The translations under genes were made by a program, and so were the position numbers. Below are positions 1 through 10,447 of a stretch of 64,000 nucleotides of DNA, one piece after another. The notes under the pieces are model-generated. The model was not told the origin of the DNA. It worked only from the letters and a program-made list of their open reading frames with translations, and searched no databases. Origin of the DNA: Ridgeia piscesae (taxonomy: Eukaryota > Annelida > Polychaeta > Sabellida > Siboglinidae); contig JAODUO010000117.1 in NCBI GenBank assembly GCA_025642075.2, positions 199,501 through 263,500 on the forward strand, written 5' to 3'. Positions within the stretch are counted from its first letter, which is position 1, and each line of letters begins with the position of its first letter.

Positions 1-170
1 CCTTGAGCTTTGTTGATGCTAACTCAGTGACACTCACCTTGAGCTTTGTTGACAGTAACTTGTCAGTGAGACTCACTTCGAGCTTTGTTGACAGTAACTT
101 GGTGACACTCACCTTGAGTTTTGTTGACAGTAACTCAGTAACACTCACCTTGAGCTTTGTTGACAATAAC
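1..170 (-). repeat. 36/39-bp tandem repeat carrying copied exon end and splice donor
   Basis: About 4.5 units of 36 bp (one of 39 bp). Each contains, on the minus strand, codons for L-L-S-T-K-L-K or a close variant followed at once by GTGAGT. Possible donors fall at 149/148, 113/112, 77/76 and 38/37. All spacings are multiples of three and the minus frame has no stop to the window edge. The array therefore either offers alternative in-frame donors or encodes 12-13-residue protein repeats. Confidence 0.75.
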
Positions 171-382
171 TTGGTGATGCTATTCTGTGTCAGTGTGTCA
201 TCACATGACGTGTCACCATCCGACAAGAAGCCAGGTTCGGGGATCTGCAGCATGATGGCGTCCTTGTGAGTGGGGGCGCCATCTGGTGAGTCCTCATCCA
301 CCAACTGGTTGACGTTGCAGTTGCCATTGGAAGGGGGCGTTCTCAGGCCGAGGGAGTCGTTGCTGACAGGGGTGACGACAAA
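149..382 (-). CDS. Common coding exon of minus-strand gene (possible SLC12/KCC-like N-terminus)
   Basis: Read on the minus strand, a pyrimidine tract ending TTTCAG precedes 382. The exon then stays open for 78 codons, starting FVVTPVSNDS and ending TQNSITKLLSTKLK, with an AAG|GTGAGTG donor at 149/148. It enters and leaves in phase 0, matching exon 2 (31747) and the alternative first exon (24898). The segment is hydrophilic, with many D, S, T, P and N residues and no membrane segment, so it looks like a cytosolic, possibly regulatory region. The pairing of an x-F-x-V-T-P motif with a later Q-N-S-I-T recalls the N-termini of vertebrate K-Cl cotransporters of the SLC12A4-7 group. This is a short similarity recalled from family knowledge, so the identity is tentative. 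The reading frame remains open through the donor to position 1, so the exon could be longer. Confidence 0.6.
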
Positions 383-969
383 CTGAAACAGGAAAACAAA
401 TTTCATAAGATAAAATCCAATTGTGATTTTTTAAATTGAAAACGCTAAAATAACTGGATCCAGGTTTTCAGCTGGTCCAGTACAATAAAGCAAGCTGGTG
501 ACTTGTTTATTAATTGTCACAGGCTGTCAGTGTAGCTTGTGGAATCTGTTTTGTTAACATCATGAAGCTGCAAGAACTGAGGAACCCCTGAACCAAAGGA
601 CTCCTTGAATCAAGGACTGTCAAAATGTATTAATTCCCTGAACCAAGGATGACCAAGGAGCTCCCTGAACCCAGGAGTTATCAGGACAAAGCAGCTTGCT
701 GAACCAAACCACTCCTGAACAAACTGTCAAATTTTGAAAATCCAGACCAAGCAGTTCCCTGAAGTCACTCTTGATGCCAGTGAATGTTGTTAGTAGATCT
801 GTTTTGCTAGAAATACAGCATCGAGGATCTCTTTGACAAATGTTTGTGCCTATGTAATGTTAAATTAAATTATATAACATATCAGATTGATAAACATTAC
901 CAACTGTTTTCAATTTGCACTAAGTACTGACTATAATCATACCACGAACATATGAACAAAACCACATCA
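383..969. other. Intron of minus-strand gene, no further feature
   Basis: AT-rich sequence without a sustained ORF. At 570-790 there is a loose recurrence of 'ccctgaaccaagga'-like phrases, too irregular to call a tandem array. I see no exon with matching splice sites. Confidence 0.5.
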
Positions 970-2232
970 GCTACACATGACCATAACAATGCCATAACCA
1001 ATGTGTACACATGACCAAAACCACACCAGGTACACCTGACCGTAACAATGCCATAACCAGTGTGTACACATGGCCAAAGTCACACCACGTACACATGACC
1101 ATAACAACACCATAACCAATGTGTACACATGACCAAAGTCACACAGTACACATGACCATAACAACACCATAACCAGTGTGTACACATGACCAAAGTCACA
1201 CCAGGTACACATGACCATAACAAAACAATAACCAGTGTGTACACATGACTAAAGTCAAACCAGGTACACATGACCATAACACACCATAACCAGTGTGTAC
1301 ACATGACCAAAGTCACACCAGGTACACATGACCATAACAACACCATAACCAGTGTGTACACATGACCAAAGTCACATCAGGTACACATGACCATAACAAC
1401 ACCATAACCAGTGTGTACACATGACTAAAGTCAAACCAGGTACACATGACCATAACAAAACCATAACCAATGTGTACACATGACCAAAGCCACATCAGGT
1501 ACACATGACCATAACAATACCATAACCAATGTGTACACATGACCAAAGTCACATCAGGTACACATGACCATAACAACACCATAACCAGTGTGTACACATG
1601 ACCAAAGTCACATCAGGTTCACATGACCATAACAACACCATAACCAATGTGTACACATGACCAAAGCCACATCAGGTACACATGACCATAACAACACCAT
1701 AACCAGTGTGTACAGATGACCAAAGTCACACCAGGTACACATGACCATACCAACGCCATAACCAATGTGTACACATGACCAAAGTCACATCAGGTACACA
1801 TGACCATAACAATGCCATAACCAGTGTGTACACATGACCAAAGTCACACCAGGTACACATGACCATACCAATGCCATAACCAATGTGTACACATGACCAA
1901 AGTCACATCAGGTACACATGACCATAACAATGCCATAACCAGTGTGTACACATGACCAAAGCCACAACAGGTACACATGACCATACCAACGCCATAACCT
2001 GTGTGTACACATGACCAAAGCCACACCAGGTACATATGACCATAACAAAACCATAACCAGTGTGTACACATGACCAAAGCCACAACAGGTACACATGACC
2101 ATACCAACGCCATAACCTGTGTGTACACATGACCAAAGCCACACCAGGTACACATGACCATAACAAAACCATAACCAGTGTGTACACATGACTAAAGTCA
2201 AACCAGGTACACATGACCATAACAACACCAAC
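970..2232. repeat. 59-bp minisatellite, about 21 copies
   Basis: The unit is built from two similar halves, each holding 'acacatgacca': one reads roughly 'ggtacacatgaccataac' and the other 'gtgtacacatgaccaaag'. Spacing between equivalent points (for example near 1319, 1378 and 1437) is 59 bp. The minus strand shows long open runs rich in MCTHWLW and WSCV in several frames. Since 59 is not a multiple of three, these are a by-product of the repeat and not a gene. Confidence 0.95.
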
Positions 2233-2797
2233 ACTTCATCTCATTTGGAAGGGAATTCCACATTTGTGGAGCAGATACCGAGAAAGTTCTGTTGCCAAAA
2301 TGTCTGTGAGATGGCGGTACATACAGGTCACTGTTTGAGGTTGAGCGCTACACTAGTGGTTCTTTGACCATAACCACAACATGCATACAACCTTGACCAC
2401 ATAAGGAAGAGCATGTGTGTAATTATATAATCGTAGCTACACCAACTACACAAACATAACCAAAGTAGGTACCAGACTACACACATAACCTCAGTCACAG
2501 TGCGTGCACTCAGTTACACCAATGCCTGTTCATACAGTCACGTTTTACACAAATCGTATTCATAAATAATACGCATGTCTATTCTATAACACATGCAACT
2601 GATCACACCAGTCAACAACCTTGTGTTGACCTCTGTGAGACAATGAGACAGACCGATTCTTTGTCACGTCTTAACAGTCAGTGACCTTGCCAACAATGAT
2701 ATAATTAATTAATCACAATAAGGTCATGAAATTATGTTGACATAGTTCTCACGCTAGACTACTACAGAGAATGACCAAGTACAAGGTTGCATAGATC
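2233..2797. other. Intronic, nothing assigned
   Basis: Mixed sequence following the satellite. Around 2240-2370 a short stretch reads as a partial peptide (FGREFH...RSLFEVERYT) interrupted by stops. It may be an old repeat fragment, but I do not recognise a family. Confidence 0.3.
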
Positions 2798-3078
2798 CAG
2801 GGCTTTATGCAGGACCAAATTATTGCAAGTCACACATGTTTTGGTGGACACATGGATGTTAACTGTTTAGGCAGTTTACACACTTTAAATGTGTCTGATG
2901 ACCTAAAAATGGACTACAAACACACATGTGACACCATTTACACTGACTTTTGAGGCATAACTGGCAATATCTATGGTTTTGGAAGACCTTTTTATACCCG
3001 TCCACCCATATTTCTACCCATCCACAACGGTTTTTACCCGTCCAAATGACGGGTGGACAGGTCTCTGCATAAAGCTAT
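2798..3078 (+). mobile_element. MITE-like element, family A, copy 1 (most complete)
   Basis: Starts CAGGGCTTTATGCAGGACC and ends with the near inverse CTCTGCATAAAGCTATG, giving imperfect terminal inverted repeats around a roughly 280-bp body. The body has a marked phrase series 'acccgtccac...tctacccatccac...acccgtcc'. Three or four relatives occur at 38.4-41.8 kb in both orientations, so this is a dispersed non-autonomous element. It has no coding capacity. Superfamily unknown. Confidence 0.65.
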
Positions 3079-4185
3079 GCTTAGATCTGTCTTGGTCATA
3101 TGGACACCAGGCCAAGGATTGCAACGGTAGATGATGACAATATCAAAATGCCACCCCACCCTCGGGGTTCTTTTTTCGACACTTACATGTAAGGTAAAAT
3201 ATCTAATTGATGAAATATCCTACTCTCAACACTTGACATATAAACTGAAAGGCTAAACTGAAGAAAATACCAACGTACGTAAACATGTAAACAGTCCAAT
3301 TGCGTAACCACTACAAAAACTACTCCCTTGTGATGCTGCTTACATAGCAACTTCATTAAATAACACCAGATGTGGCACTATCTCCAACCACCAGACCAAA
3401 GCAACGCAGCATAGATGCAAAGCTTTTCAATCTATTCATCCACCAACATTTTCCTGATCCAATTTGGCTCGTCTAAATTGAATTGGACAAAGCCGAAATG
3501 AGTGGGCGGCAAGAGCGATATGTATGCTAGCCACTGAACTGATCACAACAACATCACTTGAAGATTCTGACCAACGTCCAACCAGCTCCTTGAATTTACT
3601 GTTTTTTCTAGTACACCTGATTGTCTTTTCATCACACGCCTCGCTCTGATAATCCGCTCACCACCGACTGTCACCAGGAGAAATATGTCTTTCAGTGTCT
3701 TCAACGGAAGAGATAACAGGGGATATTTCATATGGTACAGTCCTACATAAGATATGTTCCAGAGGAGTTAGACTGGTGGTTAGACATCGTGAAATATATA
3801 ACAGAAATGGACCAAATAACTGATTTATATATAATTGTTAATTTACAATATAAAGATTAACTCAATTTCTTTAGAAAGTGTTCAACTGTTATTGCAGTAA
3901 TTCTATGAATTTGGTAACATGAATCTAGCAGTTGTCTACAGTCAGATACAAGCTCCAGCATGCACCAGCGAGCCCAACCATGTCCTGGCTCCACAATGAT
4001 TATGAAACGATTGATACATATAACACTGCTTTAATTAATAAACATAATGTGGTCTTTTTCTGTTCACTGGTTAGATAAGGCAATGATAAATGTGTGAATA
4101 AATTGTGGAACAGTTTGGTTGGTGTACATAATACATACAATTTACAGATACAGGTAATTAATTGCTGTGATAACCACATAAAATA
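3079..4185. other. Intron, no feature recognised
   Basis: Low-complexity AT-rich DNA. The open frames present are under 65 codons and have neither family similarity nor good splice context. Confidence 0.4.
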
Positions 4186-4317
4186 CATGCTGATTAGGAG
4201 TAAAATACATACTGATTAGGAGTAAAATACATGCTGATTAGGAGTAAAATACATGCTGATTAGGAGTAAAATACATACTGATTAGGAGTAAAATACATGC
4301 TGATTAGGAGTGTATAA
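4186..4317. repeat. 22-bp tandem repeat, 6 copies
   Basis: Six near-perfect copies of a 22-bp unit reading 'ctgattaggagtaaaatacat' plus one base, varying only at one A/G position before CTG. The low divergence suggests recent expansion. Confidence 0.92.
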
Positions 4318-4674
4318 CAGCTTTGTATAAACATCTTACAATAAAATGGCTAGACCAACAAATATAAATCAATACGTCTCACGTTAATAATCACACAACA
4401 CCTGTTACCCTGCCCTACCCACCCTCACCCTCCCCCACCCCCATACGCATACTGGCATTTATCCAATCTCAAGAACAACAAATAAATTAATAGCAGCAGC
4501 ATAACTGTACAATAACAAATATCTATCAGGTAACCACAACATTTCTGTGGCAAGTACTGTATATGATAGATGAGTCAGAAACCTTAGTTTCTCGACTTCT
4601 CCCTCCATCTAGACAGTTGGAGTCTCCCAGGACCGAGCTGCTGAAGTAGACGTAGGACTTATTGCAAGGAGGTG

Positions 4675-4785
4675 GTGCAGTGGTGCGGCGGTGCATCTAC
4701 CGTTGTTTATTGTATAATATTCTTGGCTATTCCGAGCAACTGAAGATTTACTCAGAAGGCTCACGTCATTGCCTTGACGTCAGTT
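4675..4785 (+). repeat. Dispersed repeat, family B, copy 1
   Basis: Shares with 6045-6140 the order 'tgtttattgta-aatatt', 'ctattccgagca', 'tgaagatttactcaga', 'ggct', at about 80% identity by eye. The two copies lie 1.4 kb apart in the same orientation. Neither is coding in a sustained way. Confidence 0.6.
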
Positions 4786-5556
4786 CTTTTATTTATCTCC
4801 ACCTCAGTATTTGCGTTAGCAATAAATCGGTGTTAGTTTGTGTGTGAACGTCTTTGTGGGTGCATGTGTGCACATGTGTATGCACGTGCGTGTATGTGTG
4901 TGCATGTGCTCACATGCATGTCTGCATGTGTGTTCATGTTAATTACACAAACACATTTAAAACCGACAGTTAGGTAAACCCTAATTAACTGTTTATGAAG
5001 CAATTACCATAATCACCATGGTTAGGCATCAGAATAGGACCTGATCAAATAAAATATAATTCCATGCACTATTCTACAGTTTAATCACAAATCTCCATAA
5101 CGTACATGGCTTATGTTTGTAATTAATCCTCCTCAATCAAATCAAATCATCTTACATAGAAATGTTCCACATAAAAAGCTGTCGTGCAACAATGTCGCTT
5201 ATCATGTCTATATTCATGGCTGATTAAGCCGTCTTCCTCATGGGTAGAGTGTCAGTGAGACAGACACAGTTGCAAATGGCATAGTGCAGGGCCTACTAGA
5301 TGCCACATGGGTTCTTTATTAGGTTTTCAGATGTCCAACGTTGCAAAGTGATCAGAAATGACGGGTCATTCCAGCGCAGTTGCCAGCAATGATGGTTGCC
5401 CGGCAACAGTCATGGTTCAGTTATCTTCACTTCCTGATTTTCAGGTGTTGTTTCACAAACGTTTGCACCATGCATTCATTGATGTGTGTGAAAATATTAT
5501 GCTTCATTTTACCAGTCCTCCAGCCCCACAGCAGCTCAAATTGTCAACTAGGGGAA

Positions 5557-5710
5557 TCAATCAATCAATCACTCTATCAATTGATCATTCAGCCAATCAA
5601 TATTTCAGTCAATCTATCATTCAGTCAATTAATAATTCAATCACTCACTCAATCAATCAATCATTCATTCATTCATTCATTCATTCAATCAATCAATACA
5701 TTAGTCAATT
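5557..5710. repeat. Tetranucleotide-like AATC/ATTC repeat
   Basis: Degenerate runs of aatc, caat and attc. They create ORFs rich in Asn, Gln, Ser and Ile (SINQSI-like) that are artefacts of the repeat. Confidence 0.85.
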
Positions 5711-5725
5711 AAACAATGTATCAAT

Positions 5726-5758
5726 AAATCCCATATACGTATGTAGTATATGGGATTT
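5726..5758. repeat. Perfect 13-bp inverted repeat (hairpin)
   Basis: AAATCCCATATAC, a 7-base spacer, then GTATATGGGATTT. This is a perfect short stem-loop just after the AATC/ATTC array. It is not followed by a run of T and has no known role. Confidence 0.7.
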
Positions 5759-6044
5759 TACGTTCCAGTCTAAACACTTTCCTAGTTCATTTAAAATACA
5801 TTCTAAACTTCAAAAAAAATCAAACCGCAGCATCTCTAAAATATGCTCATTAAAACACTATATCTAAACGCTGCATATTACAAGCTACATAAAAATAAAA
5901 CCTTCTGCAATATATGCATATAAAAACTACCTCTGGAATGTTAAATCATTAAAAGTCATCTAAAATGTCAGACACAGCAAATGTGGAACAACAGGAATAT
6001 AGAACGAACTACCACCAGGTGGCTAAATCTCCCACGCATTGCCG

Positions 6045-6140
6045 CGGATGGCAGTGGCTTCTGTGGCTGTTTATTGTACAATATTTGTGTCTATTCCGAG
6101 CAGGTGAAGATTTACTCAGAGGCTTCATGACAGTCCCCAT
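6045..6140 (+). repeat. Dispersed repeat, family B, copy 2
   Basis: Second copy of the sequence at 4675-4785, in the same orientation. It is followed closely by the CAG/CAA tract, which the first copy lacks. Confidence 0.6.
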
Positions 6141-6157
6141 GAAGGGATATTTGTTAT

Positions 6158-6200
6158 TGCAACAACAGCAGCAACAGCAGCAACAGCAACAACAGCAATC
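6158..6200. repeat. CAG/CAA trinucleotide tract
   Basis: About 13 CAA or CAG triplets. Read on the plus strand this gives poly-Gln inside a 90-codon ORF. The ORF has no splice support and overlaps repeat B, so I treat it as an intronic microsatellite. Confidence 0.85.
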
Positions 6201-6239
6201 TGTTCCTGGAATGTTGATGTCCATGAACAATATCTAACA

Positions 6240-8600
6240 CAGCCACATGTAAGCGCTTCTCATAGTTCAGGGCCATAAAACACCAATCCTTGTGTCATAG
6301 CACTTGTATAAGACACCAGCTGAACGCTGTCTAATATGTAGGTTGATTCAGTTCTAACTGATAACCATGTTATGTATGTACATACCAGTAGGTCATAAAT
6401 AATGACCAGTGACAATTACATTATAGTTGTGACCTTGACAATCATTGTGTTCTACTGTAATTTGTATCAACGATATTGATTACTCTGTTATCTATGCAAT
6501 GCCAAAATTACTGAACATACACGCATACATACAAATGCAATGCTTCACAAACTGAGTAACAGGCTGTGTTAAGAAAGCCACTTAAAAGGTAATTTGGCTT
6601 AGTGCTTTTTATCTAAGCAATAATGTCTCGCTGGATTAACTAGAAGGTCGCATGCAAGTATTAATTCAACCAGATAAGTTTTTCTTTGAGCTCCACTTCA
6701 CCTTTGTGGCATAATTGGTCATGCATCAATGCACCTGTTACAATGTCCTCAAAATTAATGATCCACATATCACCAGTGTAAATGATTGTTGCTGCACAGT
6801 CATATCATAATACAACAGACAGTGAGACATTTTCAGGCCAGGGTCCAGGTTTTAACTGATCTGATACAGACACAACACATGGTTCTCACTTAAATACTAA
6901 TTAGAAATCTTAAAGCAGCATTGTCTGTTTACTTTTTTACTTAAAGAGTTCATTCCTTTAATATTGCATTTTCAATCATCTTATTATGCATGTATTATAC
7001 ATTTAATTAATTAATTAATAACGCGATATATCCGAATGTGGCTTAATTAATGTGTAATTTACTTACACACGTGAAAATTTAGAATAGTTTTAAATTTGTT
7101 GTATATCATAATATTATTATTACTGTCAATATTTACAACTACATATACCGGGATAATAATATAAGTTTGACTTGAATCAATTAAAGTTGTGTTTGAATTT
7201 GACACGTCCATATACATCTCTGAAAAAGGCAGCCATCTTGGATTTAGTGGTGTACTCTACCTCAATATTAAACTCTGTATTTGAAATTACACTTAATTCT
7301 AAGTGTGGTGACAGTAATAACTTAAAGGGTACATTTATTATAACAAAATGTACTGCTTAAAATCAATTTGGACCAGAGTAATTTTTATTTGAGTCTATAC
7401 GCAAAGCAGATGATTCACTTACCAAATAAATAGTATATTTTATACCAGGGAATAATTCCATCACAGCCAATATGTTAGATTCTATAAACAGCTGACCCTG
7501 TTATCTGGGAGTTGGCCATGCTGAACCGATTGTACTGGACCTTCAGTTCAGTGTCCATAAGAACTACTGAACTTGGCTGTTTTCTTAGACACCATTTGAT
7601 AGACACGGTTTGTTCTAGCATGACCACAACCCATTACATACATGTATTACAAAGAAACCGGCTATGTCGTACAGGTTGAGCTCTCTTGCAATCTAGTTTA
7701 TGGTGGACAGATCAGCCTTGTAATGTGCCATTCTGCTGTACTGTTCTGCTGTGTACCCGTTGATTGACTTAGCTCTGATATACGGGAGTAACAACATCAG
7801 ACTCCAAAGGCTTGCACCGCTATTTTATTGATCTAGAAAGTTATGATCTGATTTGGTGTATTGAACTCTGTTGGTAACCTGGTATAACTTAGTTTCTTGT
7901 CAGTTGTGGCACCAATCAATACCTACATGCTCATTCCCTCAGGCAGATAACTTACTAGACCTGTCCGCATTTAACAACCACTGCAGAGATGCCAATTCAG
8001 GATAAATAATTATAATAAATACTAAACATATACAGAAAAGGCAAATATGCTTCTGATTAAAACATTAATTAGAAATCATTTACAATGTGTGAACTGAAGG
8101 TTGTGAACTGAAGGTTATATCATAAGGGCAGAAACACTACAAAATTAAAATTTCTGTTCTTATTGAATAAAACGTTCATTCAAATTGTGCCTAAGGTGAC
8201 ATCAAAATGATTATTACTAAGATGCAATATACAAATTATTATTATTATTAAAATATCAATATTCAATATCACTCACAATTATTTTCATTTGGCCTCAACC
8301 CCATCCCCTGAGACGACAATTTGTAAACATTGATACAATGATAGCAATATATTAATACCGTGGTAGTTCAGTTTGAAGCAAAACATATCAGTATCTGATG
8401 GTAGATAAGACAGCTTTAGATCACATCCACAAAAACATTATTCAGTCTGAAAACAGACATCAACATACTGAGATGATCCCTAACAGGACTTGACTTGGCA
8501 CCTGATGACAAGAAGATTTCAAGGAGATAAGTCAATATTGTAAAGACGTTGATTGTTTATTAAAAGGTATTTTCAGCAATATAATACTCTCGTTTAGGGA
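6240..8600. other. Intron, no feature recognised
   Basis: AT-rich and without ORFs above 62 codons. It contains scattered short simple repeats (taat around 7005-7020, att around 8240) and a small direct repeat 'gtgaactgaaggtt' near 8090-8115. Confidence 0.4.
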
Positions 8601-8640
8601 AGATTGGGGATACTCTCATATAGGGAAGATTGGGGATACT

Positions 8641-10447
8641 CACCTCCCTAGTCTCCCTTCTCTAAAATCCCTTCCATAGCCTCCCTTCCCTAGCCTCCCT
8701 TTCCTAGCCTCCCTTCCCTAGCCTCCCTTCCCTAGCCTCCCTTCTCTAGCCTCCCTTCTCTATCCTCCCTTCCCTAGCCTCCCTTCCCTAGCCTCCTTTC
8801 CCTAGCCTCCCTTCCCTAGCCTCCCTTTCCTAGCCAACCTTCCTTAGCCTCCCTTCCCTAGTCTCCCTTCACTAGCCTCCCTTCCCTAGCCAACCTTCCC
8901 TAGCCTACCTTCCCTAGCCTCCCTTCTCTAGTCTCCCTTCCCTAGCCAACCTTCCCTAGCCTCCCTTCCCTAGCTCCCTTCACTAGCCTCCCTTCCCTAG
9001 CCTCCCTTCCCTAGCCTCCCTTCCCTAGCCTCCCTTCCCTAGCCTCCCTTCTCTAGTCTCCCTTCCCTAGCCTCCCTTCCCTAGCCTCCCTTCCCTAGCC
9101 TCCCTTCCCTAGCCTCCCTTCCCTAGCCTCCTTCCCTAGCCTCCCTTCCCTAGCCTCCCTTCCTAGCCCCCCTTTCCCTCTAGCTCCCTTCCTAGCCTCC
9201 CTTCACTAGCCTCCCTTCCCTAGCCTCCTTCACTAGCCTCCCTTCCCTAGCCTCCCTTTCCTAGCCTCCCTTCCCTAGCCTCCCTTCCCTAGCCTCCCTT
9301 TCCTAGTCTCCCTTCCCTAGCCTCCCTTCCCTAGCCTCCCTTCTCTAGCCTCCCTTCCCTAGCCTCCCTTTCCTAGCCTCCTTCCCTAGCCTCCCTTTCC
9401 CTAGCCTCCCTTCCTAGCCTCCCTTCTCTAGCCTCCCTTCCCTAGCCTCCCTTTCCTAGCCTCCCTTCTCTAGCCTCCCTTCTTTAGCCTCCCTTCCATA
9501 GCCTCCCTTCTCTAACCTCCCTTCCCTAGCCTCCCTTTCCTAGCTTCCCTGCCCTAGTCTCCCTTCCCTAGCCTCCCTTTCCTAGCATCCCTTCCCTAGC
9601 CTCCCTTCCCTAGCCTCCCTTTCCTAGCCTCCCTTCCCTAGCCTCCCTTTCCTAGCCTCCCTTCCCTAGCCTCCCTTCCCTAGCCTCCCTTCCCTAGCCT
9701 CCCTTTCCTAGCCTCCCTTCCCTAGCCTCCCTTTCCTAGCCTCCCTTCCCTAGCCTCCCTTTCCTAGCCTCCCTTCCCTAGCCTCCCTTTCCTAGTCTCC
9801 CTTCCCTAGCCTCCCTTTCCTAGCCTCCCTTCCCTAGCCTCCCTTTCCTAGCCTCCCTTCCCTAGCCTCCTTTCCTAGCCTCCCTTCCCTAGCCTCCCTT
9901 CCCTAGCCTCCCTTCCCTAGCCTCCCTTTCCTAGCCTCCCTTCCTAGCTCTCCTTTCCTAGTTCCCTCCTAGCTCTCCCTTCCCTAGCCTCCCTTCCTAG
10001 CGTCCCTTCCCTAGCCTCCCTTTCCTAGTCTCCCTTCCCTAGCCTCCCTTTCCTAGCCTCCCTTCCCTAGCCTCCCTTTCCTAGCCTCCCTTCCCTAGCC
10101 TCCCTTCCCTAGCCTCCCTTCCGTAGTCTCCCTTCTTTAGCCTCCCTTCTTTAGCCTCCCTTCTCTAGTCTCCCTTCTCTAGCCTCCCTTCTCTAGTCTC
10201 CCTTCTCTAACCTCCCTTCCTTAGCCTCCCTTCCCTAGTCTCCCTTCCCTAGCCTCCCTTCCCTAGTCTCCCTTCTTTAGCCTCCCTTCCGTAGTCTCCC
10301 TTCTCTAGCCTACCTTATCTAGTCTCCCTTCTCTAACCTCCCTTCCTTAGCCTCCCTTCCCTAGTCTCCCTTCCCTAGCCTCCCTTCCCTAGTCTCCCTT
10401 CTTTAGCCTCCCTTCCGTAGTCTCCCTTCTCTAGCCTCCCTGCCCTA
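8641..10447. repeat. 14-bp polypyrimidine minisatellite, roughly 128 copies
   Basis: Tandem units of 'tagcctcccttccc' with variants (ttctc, tttcc, gtctc, ccaacc). The plus strand is almost pure pyrimidine apart from the TAG, and the minus strand is GGGAAGGGAGG-rich. Near the right end about 126 bp (nine units, ~10200-10320) recurs at ~10325-10445 with the same variant order, showing higher-order duplication. The array is flanked on the left by two copies of 'gggaagattggggatactc'. Confidence 0.95.

Noticed and set aside
5358..6237. ORFs with Asn/Gln/Ser repeats and a poly-Gln run
   Set aside because: They run through tetranucleotide and CAG repeats, lack splice sites, and lie in the intron of the minus-strand gene on the opposite strand.
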